Below the pieces are notes generated by a model. That model was not told the origin of the DNA. It saw only the letters and a list, made by a program, of their open reading frames with translations, and ran no database searches. From contig JAQBGV010000012.1 in assembly GCA_032128395.1 (NCBI GenBank), positions 44,746 through 108,745 on the forward strand: DNA of 64,000 nucleotides, read 5' to 3'. The first letter of the stretch is position 1; each line of letters starts with the position of its first letter. Of the stretch, positions 57,964-64,000 are shown piece after piece. The position numbers and the translations under genes are program-made. Origin of the DNA: JAQBGV01 sp032128395 (GTDB lineage Bacteria > Planctomycetota > UBA8108 > UBA1146).

Positions 57964-59490
57964 GTGGCACCACGCAAGCGACTACGGCTGGATGGCGCCT
58001 CCCTCAGGGCGGACCACCTCGAGCCGATCGCACGCGGGGATGTGCGGCTGGCCCTGACCAAGGACGCCCGACGTGCCGTCGTTCGCGCCCGTCGGTCGGT
58101 CGAGAAAGCACTCTCGGGGGACGAGATCGCCTACGGGATCAACACCGGGTTCGGTCGATTTTGCAATGTGCGCATCTCGCCCCGCCAGGTCCGGCGACTC
58201 CAGGCGAATCTGATTCGGAGTCATGGGGCGGGAGTCGGCGAGCCGCTTCCGGATCCCATCGTGCGACTCACCCTCGCGTTCCGGGCGAACGCACTCGCGC
58301 TCGGGTTCTCCGGGATCCGCGCCTCGACCCTGGAACTCGTCCTCGACCTCTACAACCTCGACGTTCTTCCCCAGATCCCGAGTCAGGGATCGGTCGGTGC
58401 GAGTGGAGATCTCGCGCCCCTCGCGCACCTCGCGCAGGTCTTGATCGGCGAGGGGTCTGCCAAGGTCGCAGGGTCCGAGAAGCTGCTGAGCGGTTTGGCT
58501 GCGCTCCGCAAGGTCGGGCTCGAACCGATCGTACTCGATGCGAAAGAGGGTCTGTCGCTGATCAACGGTGTTCAGGTCTCGAGCGCATTCCTTGCGGACG
58601 CACTGATGCGCAGTTGGCGGCTGTTCGACGCTGCGGACGTCATCGGTGCGATCACTCTCGAAGGGCTGCTCGGTTCGCTCGCGCCGTTCGATCCCCGAGT
58701 CCACGCCGTGCGAGCGCACCCCGGCCAGGCGGTCGTCGCCGAACGATTCCGGTCCTTGATCGATGGGAGCGGGATTCTCGAGTCCCACCGTGATTGCGGC
58801 CGTGTGCAGGACGCGTACTCGCTGCGGTGTATCCCGCAGGTCCACGGGGCGGGGCGCGATGCGCTCGAGTTCATCGAACGGACTCTCCTCACCGAAGTGA
58901 ATTCCGCGACCGACAATCCGCTCGTCTTCCCCGAACAGGACGAGATTTTGTCCGGTGGGAACTTTCACGGCGCGCCGATCGGGTACGCCGCGGATCTGCT
59001 CGCGATCGTCGTCGCGGACCTCGCCTCGATCTCCGAGCGTCGGATCGAGCGGCTGGTCAATCCCGACCTCAGCGGCCTGAGTCCGTTCCTCAGCCGCCAG
59101 GAGGGGTTGGAGAGCGGCTACATGATGGCTCAGGTGACCGCGGCGAGCCTGGCGAGCGAGAACAAGACCCTAGCCCATCCCGCATCGGTCGATACGGTGC
59201 CGACCTCCGCCGGCACGGAGGATCACGTCAGCATGTCCACCTGGGCTGCGCGAAAGGCTCGGGACATCGTCAAGAATGCCGAGCTCGTGCTCGGGATCGA
59301 ACTCCTCATCGCACTCGAGGCCCTCGAGACGCGCCGCCCGCTGAAGAGTGGTGCGGCGCTCGAGCGCGCGGTCGCTGCGGCGCGGGAGCGGCTGCCGCGG
59401 GTGGCGGGGGATCGATGCCTCACCGGTGAGATCGAAACCGCGGCGAGAATCGTCGCGGAGGGAGTTCTGACGGAAGCGGCGAGGATCTGA
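57964..59490 (+). CDS. hutH: Histidine ammonia-lyase
   Basis: 508 residues. MIO cofactor from A146-S147-G148 in GSVGASGDLAPLAHL, catalytic Tyr in AYGINTGFGRF, QDAYSLRCIPQVHGA, NSATDNPLVF. Deaminates histidine to urocanate; tyrosine/phenylalanine lyases share these motifs, but the SRQEGLESGYMMAQVTAASLASE block favours HutH. GTG 57964 follows AAGGAGGA. No hutU/hutI neighbours are present, so the pathway genes are dispersed. An intergenic hairpin and a G-rich repeat follow the stop. Confidence 0.93.
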   Translation: MAPRKRLRLDGASLRADHLEPIARGDVRLALTKDARRAVVRARRSVEKALSGDEIAYGINTGFGRFCNVRISPRQVRRLQANLIRSHGAGVGEPLPDPIVRLTLAFRANALALGFSGIRASTLELVLDLYNLDVLPQIPSQGSVGASGDLAPLAHLAQVLIGEGSAKVAGSEKLLSGLAALRKVGLEPIVLDAKEGLSLINGVQVSSAFLADALMRSWRLFDAADVIGAITLEGLLGSLAPFDPRVHAVRAHPGQAVVAERFRSLIDGSGILESHRDCGRVQDAYSLRCIPQVHGAGRDALEFIERTLLTEVNSATDNPLVFPEQDEILSGGNFHGAPIGYAADLLAIVVADLASISERRIERLVNPDLSGLSPFLSRQEGLESGYMMAQVTAASLASENKTLAHPASVDTVPTSAGTEDHVSMSTWAARKARDIVKNAELVLGIELLIALEALETRRPLKSGAALERAVAAARERLPRVAGDRCLTGEIETAARIVAEGVLTEAARI

Positions 59491-59514
59491 GCTCGGGTTT
59501 CGCCCGTCCCGAGC
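59491..59514 (+). terminator. Hairpin directly after hutH
   Basis: GCTCGGG (59491-59497) pairs with CCCGAGC (59508-59514), 7 bp, starting at the base after the stop codon. Confidence 0.5.
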
Positions 59515-59517
59515 CCC

Positions 59518-59550
59518 GGGGGGTACGGGGGTACGGGGGTACGGGGGTAC
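59518..59550 (+). repeat. Four tandem GGGGGTAC units (G-quadruplex motif)
   Basis: GGGGGTAC repeated four times (59519-59550), with an extra leading G. Four runs of five Gs separated by exactly TAC meet the standard G-quadruplex pattern on the plus strand, 40 nt before the next start codon. May act as replication/transcription block, translational control in the mRNA leader, or a polymerase-slippage hot spot. Confidence 0.8.
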
Positions 59551-59590
59551 GAACGTACTGAGGGTATGATTCCACCTCAGAGGAGGAGCC

Positions 59591-60175
59591 GTGGAGGGTC
59601 GCGGAGTGTCAGAAGAAAGAGATGATCGAGTCGGGCGAGGAGCGCCGGGACCGCCGGATCAGGCGTCGCAGTTCGCACTGAGGCGGCGTCTCGATGACGG
59701 GGTTCTCCGCCTCGACGTCGAGGACCTGCTCCGCACGCTCCATCAACGTCCGCCGCTCCTCCTCCTCGATCGCGTCATCGCCCTCGTCCCCGGCGAGCAT
59801 GCGGTCGGGCTGAAGAGAGTTTCGGGGAACGAGGCGGGCCTCGCGGTCCGCCGCCACGGGTTCGTGTTCCCCTCCACGCTGGGGCTCGAGGCCCTCGCTC
59901 AGCTCGCGACGGTAGTCATCCGAGGAATCTCGCCCCCTCCAGATCCTGGGCGTCATCGGTCTGCCCCGGAGCTGGCACTCAACCCACTGCCCGCACTACA
60001 ACTTTCGGAAGTCGAGTCCCTCGAAGTGCACCGGGAGTTGGACTCGCCGGCCGCGATCCATCTGATCGTCTCGCGGCTCGAGGGGGAAGAGGCGGGGGAG
60101 ATGCGGTTCGCGGGGGAGGCGACGATCGAAGGGGAACTCTATCTCTCTGCGCGATTCCTCATGACCACCGCATAG
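59591..60175 (+). CDS. FabZ-like hotdog-fold protein
   Basis: 194 residues. Central segment LHQRPPLLLLDRVIALVPGEHAVGLKRVSGNE matches the FabZ/FabA-type dehydratase start (normally LPHRPPFLLVDRV), and FPSTLGLEALAQLATVV aligns with the helix carrying the catalytic Asp/Glu. The catalytic His of PHR is not at its usual place (HQR here), so activity is doubtful; it may be a thioester-binding or shifted-site enzyme. The N-terminal ~45 residues are Arg/Gly-rich and probably disordered. GTG start with GGAGGAG directly upstream. Confidence 0.72.
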   Translation: MEGRGVSEERDDRVGRGAPGPPDQASQFALRRRLDDGVLRLDVEDLLRTLHQRPPLLLLDRVIALVPGEHAVGLKRVSGNEAGLAVRRHGFVFPSTLGLEALAQLATVVIRGISPPPDPGRHRSAPELALNPLPALQLSEVESLEVHRELDSPAAIHLIVSRLEGEEAGEMRFAGEATIEGELYLSARFLMTTA

Positions 60176-60182
60176 GAGCGAA

Positions 60183-61463
60183 TCACTTCTTCTCCAGCCA
60201 TTCGAGTCCGCTCCGAATCTGGCCGAACATGTCGCCGTGCCAGCCGTGGCCACCCTCGTACTCGACGAGACTCACCGTCGCCCCGGCCGGGGAAAGTTGA
60301 TCTCGGGCACGCTCGGAATCCACGAAGGCGCACGTTTCGTCGGTGCGGGAGTGATGGAGAAAGAATCGCTTTCCCTTCGCCCCGGTGAGGGCCGGGAGCA
60401 CCGCTGGGTGGAACACCGACTGGGAGACGAAGTACCGGCTGACCGGAACCCTTCCCGCGCGCCCCAGCGCGTGTGCGTAGACCGCGGGCCCGCTCGATGA
60501 CCAGGCGAGCACGACGATGCGATCTCGGTCGATCGACCGCAGGCGCACGACTTCCTCGATGACCGAGTCTATGAATTCCTCGGTCGAGAAGCGTTGGCCG
60601 GAGACCCTGCTCCGCGCGGTCGGCCAGACGCTGTATTGGGACTCGGTCCACTTCTTGGAGACCAGCTGGGCGACGAGCCACTCCTTGCCCGCGCCGCTCC
60701 GGCCGATGCGTTTGACGAAGGCGCGAAAGTCCGCAGTCCCGCTCCCCCCGGGGAGGACCACGAGGAGCGGGTGCCCTGCCTTCGGGCGCGCCGACTCGGG
60801 AACGATCGGTCCGTGAATGAAGTACCGCCGATCGGCATCTCCACCCGCGAGGCGCGACTCGGTCGGGATCGAGGCGACATCCTCGGGCTCCGGCGTGAGC
60901 TGCGCTTCGATCGCAGCGCGCAGCGCAGACAGTTCGAGAGGCGGGTGTGCCCCCTTCAGCTTCTTCTCGACATGTGTCCAGAAGACGGGCGAGGGCGACT
61001 CCTTCTCCCAACGCGCCGAGGCGGGGTACACCGCGAAGAGCCCGGAGCGCGGCATCTCGCCGGGATCGACCCCCGACGAACGGGAGAGAGAAGCCCGGAA
61101 TGGATCGAGCGCGGCCGCGTCGTCGCTCCAGAATGCACGCAACCGAGGCTCCGCGACGCGGGTTGCTTCGCGGGCCGCATCGGCCTCCGGATCGCCGTCT
61201 CTCTCCGGAATCCACACGGCGAACACTGCGAGGTCTGCCGATGACACCGCCGGAAGTGTGTCGACGCGGAACCCCCGCATCGCCTTCTTCGCCGCAGCGC
61301 TCCGTTCGCTGACCACGATCACCACCCGAGCTTTCCCCTCGGCGGCGGTGAACGCCTCCCGAAGCTCGGAGAGCCCATCGCCGACGGGGGTGAGCGCGGC
61401 CTCATCGGCGGCGGAAGTGCCGGAGAGCGCGAGCGCACAAACGAGACACGACGCGACCAGCAT
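60183..61463 (-). CDS. Secreted alpha/beta-hydrolase (esterase/depolymerase-like)
   Basis: 426 residues. Signal peptide MLVASCLVCALALSGTSAAD from ATG 61463 (GGAGGAACC upstream). N-terminal ~170 residues have a thioredoxin-like or regulatory look (ARVVIVVSERSAAAKKAM) with no CxxC. C-terminal hydrolase domain: LLVVLPGGSGTADF oxyanion strand, nucleophile Ser in VVLAWSSSGPAVYA (Ser-x-Ser-Gly variant of GxSxG), candidate Asp in HHSRTDETC, catalytic His in YEGGHGWHGD. Substrate unknown; PHB-depolymerase/feruloyl-esterase relatives are likely. Convergent with the hotdog gene, 7 nt apart. Confidence 0.85.
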   Translation of the reverse strand: MLVASCLVCALALSGTSAADEAALTPVGDGLSELREAFTAAEGKARVVIVVSERSAAAKKAMRGFRVDTLPAVSSADLAVFAVWIPERDGDPEADAAREATRVAEPRLRAFWSDDAAALDPFRASLSRSSGVDPGEMPRSGLFAVYPASARWEKESPSPVFWTHVEKKLKGAHPPLELSALRAAIEAQLTPEPEDVASIPTESRLAGGDADRRYFIHGPIVPESARPKAGHPLLVVLPGGSGTADFRAFVKRIGRSGAGKEWLVAQLVSKKWTESQYSVWPTARSRVSGQRFSTEEFIDSVIEEVVRLRSIDRDRIVVLAWSSSGPAVYAHALGRAGRVPVSRYFVSQSVFHPAVLPALTGAKGKRFFLHHSRTDETCAFVDSERARDQLSPAGATVSLVEYEGGHGWHGDMFGQIRSGLEWLEKK

Positions 61464-61507
61464 GGTTCCTCCGAGCTCAGGGTTGTGGGGGAGAAGGTAC
61501 GCCCTGG

Positions 61508-61559
61508 GCATCGCGGGGTCCAGTGGTGGGACCCGATGCGGACTCGGTAATAGTCCGCA
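61508..61559. terminator. Two adjacent hairpins
   Basis: GCATC..GGGTCC/GGACCC..GATGC (61508-61539) and TGCGGACT-CGGTAAT-AGTCCGCA (61537-61559, perfect 8 bp); they overlap by three bases so they are alternatives or mutually exclusive. Located past the 3' end of the acetyltransferase remnant and upstream of the hydrolase start. Confidence 0.5.
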
Positions 61560-61589
61560 CGCGCGGACGAGCTGAAGTAGACCTGCGAC

Positions 61590-61898
61590 CTATTTCAATG
61601 ACTTGACGAAGCGAAAGCTGGTCTGCTCGTACGCGAGATGCTTGTAGAAGGAGTGTGCGCCGGTGCGACGTGCGTGGCTCGTCACCTCGACCAGACCGCA
61701 CCAGGCTCGCACCAGGGCGACCTCCGCGGCCTGAACCAAGGCACGCCCCAGCCCCTGCCCGCGCACTCCGCCACCCACGCCCCCCAAACCGCAGCGACAT
61801 CGTCCGTAGCGATGGGGTACCCCATAGGAGCAACTAGACGCGCGAGCTCGGCAGCGTCACCACCACTGGCGAGGCGAATGACCGGGTCATCGATCATC
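61590..61898 (-). pseudogene. GNAT acetyltransferase remnant with internal deletion and frameshift
   Basis: ATG 61898, after GGAGGGAG, starts a normal GNAT N terminus (MIDDPVIRLASGGDAAELA... ATDDVAAVWGAW). About 40 residues in, the frame stops making sense while a second frame supplies the acetyl-CoA site RGQGLGRALVQAAEVAL and the C-terminal GAHSFYKHLAYEQTSFRF to 61590. The missing middle (~45 residues of an ~150-residue GNAT) shows a deletion plus frame change, so the gene is dead or badly altered. It borders the repeat/IS zone. Confidence 0.75.
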
Positions 61899-61992
61899 GA
61901 GCTCCCTCCATCACTCTCTCGCCGGTGATCATGCCTCTCCCTCCCCATCCCATCCACCTGCGAGCCGGCCCGAAGCGCCGAAGAGTCAAGAC

Positions 61993-62082
61993 GCCTAGCC
62001 CGCCAACCGAGGTGGCCCGAAGGGCCAACGAGTCCACGCCTAGCCCGCCAATCGAGGTGGCCCGAAGGGCCAACGAGTCCAC
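61993..62082 (+). repeat. 45-bp tandem repeat, two complete units
   Basis: Unit 1 at 61993-62037 and unit 2 at 62038-62082 differ at one base (AACC versus AATC). Each starts GCCTAGCCCGCC and holds the palindrome TGGCCC-GAA-GGGCCA. A third unit begins at 62083 but is interrupted after six bases by the IS element; its remainder is at 63728-63767. Confidence 0.9.
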
Positions 62083-62084
62083 GC

Positions 62085-62088
62085 CTAG
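62085..62088. repeat. CTAG target-site duplication, left
   Basis: CTAG adjoins the left inverted repeat; the same CTAG follows the right repeat at 63728-63731. CTAG is part of every 45-bp unit, so the element appears to have duplicated 4 bp of unit 3. Confidence 0.75.
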
Positions 62089-63727
62089 GAGGCTGTCGGG
62101 AAACCCGCTCCGACCTCGGGCCATCGCTGTGTCTGGGCTTGAGCGCCCACATGTCCCTTTGTTGGCTTCGCCGGTGGTTTTGCGCCTCAGTGCAGTTCGC
62201 CGCCGCGTGTCGCGATCATCGCCGATGCAGGGCGATCCCCCCGGCTATCCCGGGGTTCCGACCCTCTCGACCTCTGGCCCGTTCCTTATCAACTTCAGGA
62301 AATTGTGTACCGCTGCTATCAGGTGCCACTCGCCGCGCACCTTTTCGTGACCCCTCATGAGGAATGATCTGAATCCCAGGCACTCTTTGATCTGCCCGAA
62401 CACCGGTTCGACAATCACCTTCCTTCTTGAGTAGGTCCTCTGACCTGACTTGGTCCGCAGCTTTCGGGCCATCCGCTCCTTCTTCTTGAGCCCTTTCGGA
62501 ATCCTACCTCGCGGTGCAGGCGCCGGTTGATCGCTATGCTTCTCTCGCTTCGTGGCGAGGTACCCGTCTATCCCTGACGCCTCGAGAAACTCGACGTTGC
62601 TCTCGCTGAAGTACCCCGTGTCTGCACTCACCCTCGCCGGCTTCTCTCCATCCAGGTTCTCCCACGCCTGCTCCATGAGGGGCTTCAGCTCCTTGACATC
62701 GTTCGCCGCCTGGCTCACGTCCGTCGCCACGATCACCTGATGCTCCGAGTCCACTGCAATCTGCGCGTTGTAGGAATACTCGTATGCCTTCGTCGATCCG
62801 CTCTTCATCATCCGCGCGTCCGGATCTGTGAAGTTCCGCTGCGCTCTCGGCTCTGGGTCGGCTGTGATCTCCTTCTTCTTGCGAGGAGTCTTCCCTTCTT
62901 CTCGCAACTTGCGGTCGTTTTCCTCGCGCTCCTGTCGCTGAATTTCCGCTTTTTCCTCGGCTTCCAGCTCCAGAGCGGCCTTCGCTTCTTGGATCTTCTT
63001 GAGGCGCTTCTCCCGGCTGTCCAGCTCTTCGGGAAGATCAAAGCCTCGGTTCCCCTTCCCGAGTTCTTCGTCCTCTCGACGATCGAGCGCTTCTGCTTCC
63101 GCGAAGATCTCCTCGATCTCCCCGCGAAGCCGCTCCTCCTCCTTCTGCAGCCGCGAGTAGCTCATCGCCTTGTGCCGCGAAGCGTTCGCCTTCACCTTCG
63201 AGCCGTCCACTGACACATGGCCCAGATCCACCATGCCTGCTCGATCACACAACTTCACCGACTGCAGAAACAAGTCCTTGAGAAACTCGAGATGTCTCGC
63301 CCGGAACGCTGCGATTGTGTCGTGGTCCGGTTGCTGGTCTGCCGTGAGAACGCGGAAGGGAACCTGATCGTACGTCGCCTGTTCGAGCTTTCTCGAGCTC
63401 CGAACACTAGTCGCGTAGCCATAGAGAAGGAGCGCCACCATCATTCGAGGGTCATAGGCCGGGCGGCCACCCTTCGACCCTGAGTAGCAGCTCAACAAAG
63501 GCGAGAGCTCCAAGGCACCCACCAGGTCGACGACCATGTACACGAGATGCTTAGAAGGCAGCCAATCTCGCAGGCTCGGAGGCAGCAAAAATGGCTGGTT
63601 CAGGTCGTAGGGGCGGAAGGCTTTGCTTTTCATGGGGGTGTTGTACCGGGAATGGCCATCGGTGACCATCCCGCGAACGCACTCAGGCCCAATCTACTGA
63701 GCTGTTGCCGGGTTTCCCGACAGCCTC
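62089..63727 (-). mobile_element. Complete IS1182-family insertion sequence
   Basis: 1639 bp with perfect 19-bp terminal inverted repeats: GAGGCTGTCGGGAAACCCG at 62089-62107 and its complement at 63709-63727. It carries a single intact transposase gene on the minus strand and is bordered by CTAG on both sides. Perfect ends and an unbroken gene suggest a recent, perhaps still active, insertion. Confidence 0.92.
62245..63633 (-). CDS. IS1182 family transposase
   Basis: 462 residues. N-terminal domain KAFRPYDLNQPFLLPPSLRDWLP and YDPRMMVALLLYGYA typical of IS1182/DUF772; DDE catalytic parts at DLGHVSVDGSKVKANASRH, VSADTGYFSESNVEF and KVIVEPVFGQIKECLGFR, the last with the catalytic Glu. A long charged coiled-coil insert (~165-260, Glu/Lys/Arg-rich) lies between the first and second Asp. 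ATG 63633 gives the family start MKSKAFRPY; GTG 63669 is a possible longer start. Confidence 0.93.
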   Translation of the reverse strand: MKSKAFRPYDLNQPFLLPPSLRDWLPSKHLVYMVVDLVGALELSPLLSCYSGSKGGRPAYDPRMMVALLLYGYATSVRSSRKLEQATYDQVPFRVLTADQQPDHDTIAAFRARHLEFLKDLFLQSVKLCDRAGMVDLGHVSVDGSKVKANASRHKAMSYSRLQKEEERLRGEIEEIFAEAEALDRREDEELGKGNRGFDLPEELDSREKRLKKIQEAKAALELEAEEKAEIQRQEREENDRKLREEGKTPRKKKEITADPEPRAQRNFTDPDARMMKSGSTKAYEYSYNAQIAVDSEHQVIVATDVSQAANDVKELKPLMEQAWENLDGEKPARVSADTGYFSESNVEFLEASGIDGYLATKREKHSDQPAPAPRGRIPKGLKKKERMARKLRTKSGQRTYSRRKVIVEPVFGQIKECLGFRSFLMRGHEKVRGEWHLIAAVHNFLKLIRNGPEVERVGTPG

Positions 63728-63767
63728 CTAGCCCGCCAACCGAGGTGGCCCGAAGGGCCAACGAGTC
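63728..63767 (+). repeat. Right part of the interrupted third 45-bp repeat unit
   Basis: From CTAGCCCGCC to GAGTC this matches unit 1 exactly, including the TGGCCC-GAA-GGGCCA palindrome, then diverges. Joined to 62083-62088 (minus one CTAG) it restores a third tandem copy. Confidence 0.88.
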
Positions 63768-63876
63768 ATCGCGCTCACTCGAGTGTTCGAAGCGGGGAGC
63801 GGGACGAGGAGTAGTTGGATGGAAGGCGCGTGGTGCCGCCCGACCGCAGGCGGGGCTACCGCCCCGTCGAGGATCG

Positions 63877-64000
63877 GTGCGTCCAGCATGACCAGCGAAA
63901 CCGGAGGTGAGCACACGGGTGCAAGTCCTGTCCCGGGGCCCTGACGGAGGGAACCCGACACCGATGAGGCAAGGGCGTCGCCGGGGAGCACCCCGGCGGG
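63877..64000 (+). other. 5' end of a probable group II intron (continues beyond window)
   Basis: GTGCGTCCAGCATG at 63877 fits the GUGCG 5'-splice start of bacterial group II introns, and CACGGGTGCAAGTCCTGTC further on resembles the conserved domain I segment (GGGTGCAAGTCCC type). The hairpin CGGGGC-TACC-GCCCCG (63851-63866) ends ten nt before the start, like the stem-loop targets used by some classes. The reverse-transcriptase gene and the catalytic domain V would lie to the right. Recognition is from memory of the consensus, without covariance scoring. Confidence 0.65.

Noticed and set aside
59518..59550. The GGGGGTAC array as a miniature CRISPR.
   Set aside because: Units are 8 bp and abut without spacers.
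61993..62082. The 45-bp units as a CRISPR array.
   Set aside because: Units are contiguous without unique spacers and no cas genes are near.

Overview
The window is a GC-rich bacterial chromosome segment with densely packed genes, many GTG/TTG starts, frequent ATGA/GTGA/TGATG stop-start overlaps and GC-rich hairpin terminators without long U tracts. Secreted proteins carrying dockerin-like Ca-binding repeats or FG-GAP plus ASPIC/UnbV modules, the prkA-DUF444-spoVR trio, LpxR-like and secretin-like envelope proteins, and a deiodinase-like lipoprotein together suggest a Gram-negative-type bacterium, most likely an uncultured Planctomycetota lineage. This placement is inferred from gene families. 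No rRNA, tRNA or CRISPR array was seen.

Layout. 1-3.8 kb: end of nrnA, an unknown lipoprotein, and a soluble histidine kinase overlapping an NtrC-type regulator. 4.1-6.1 kb: dnaK. 6.5-11.3 kb: prkA, DUF444 and spoVR, with strong hairpins before and between the genes. 11.3-18.4 kb: secretin-like protein (minus), fused isobutyryl-CoA mutase icmF, methyltransferase, PafA-like phosphatase. 18.4-21.7 kb (minus): three-gene ABC exporter followed by a deiodinase-like lipoprotein whose reading frame crosses one UGA exactly at the redox-active position, with a bacterial SECIS-like hairpin behind it; I read it as a selenoprotein. 22.1-27.7 kb: tightly coupled acyl-CoA operon (hydroxyacyl-CoA dehydrogenase, acyl-CoA dehydrogenase, MeaB-like GTPase, a second, divergent acyl-CoA dehydrogenase, thiolase, small membrane protein). 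27.7-36.4 kb: small membrane protein, secretin-N-like protein, rsmG, an MsrB-MsrA fusion followed by a membrane-anchored unknown and a WD40-like propeller protein, then LpxR-like and EamA proteins. 36.7-42.0 kb: a parvulin-cyclophilin double isomerase broken by one apparent extra C, then enoyl-CoA hydratase, thiolase and an isocitrate/isopropylmalate dehydrogenase family gene. 42.1-53.7 kb: YgfZ, dockerin-like protein, FHA-GAF-sigma54 activator, pyruvate phosphate dikinase, LeuA-family synthase, aspartate kinase and an FG-GAP/ASPIC/dockerin secreted protein. 53.8-61.5 kb: Lon-like protease, ETF-ubiquinone oxidoreductase, histidine ammonia-lyase, hotdog-fold protein, secreted esterase. 61.6-64 kb: a mobile-element zone with a decayed acetyltransferase, a 45-bp palindromic tandem repeat, an intact IS1182-type element inserted in the repeat's third copy with a CTAG duplication, and the 5' end of a probable group II intron running off the window.

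Togetherness. Hydroxybutyryl-CoA dehydrogenase, acyl-CoA dehydrogenase, crotonase and thiolases make a complete C4 beta-oxidation set; IcmF links it to isobutyryl-CoA (valine), and ETF-QO would pass acyl-CoA dehydrogenase electrons to quinone. Aspartate kinase, the LeuA-family and LeuB-family genes and HutH point to amino-acid metabolism. MsrBA and the deiodinase-like thioredoxin-fold lipoprotein point to thiol/selenol redox chemistry, probably at the envelope for the lipoprotein.
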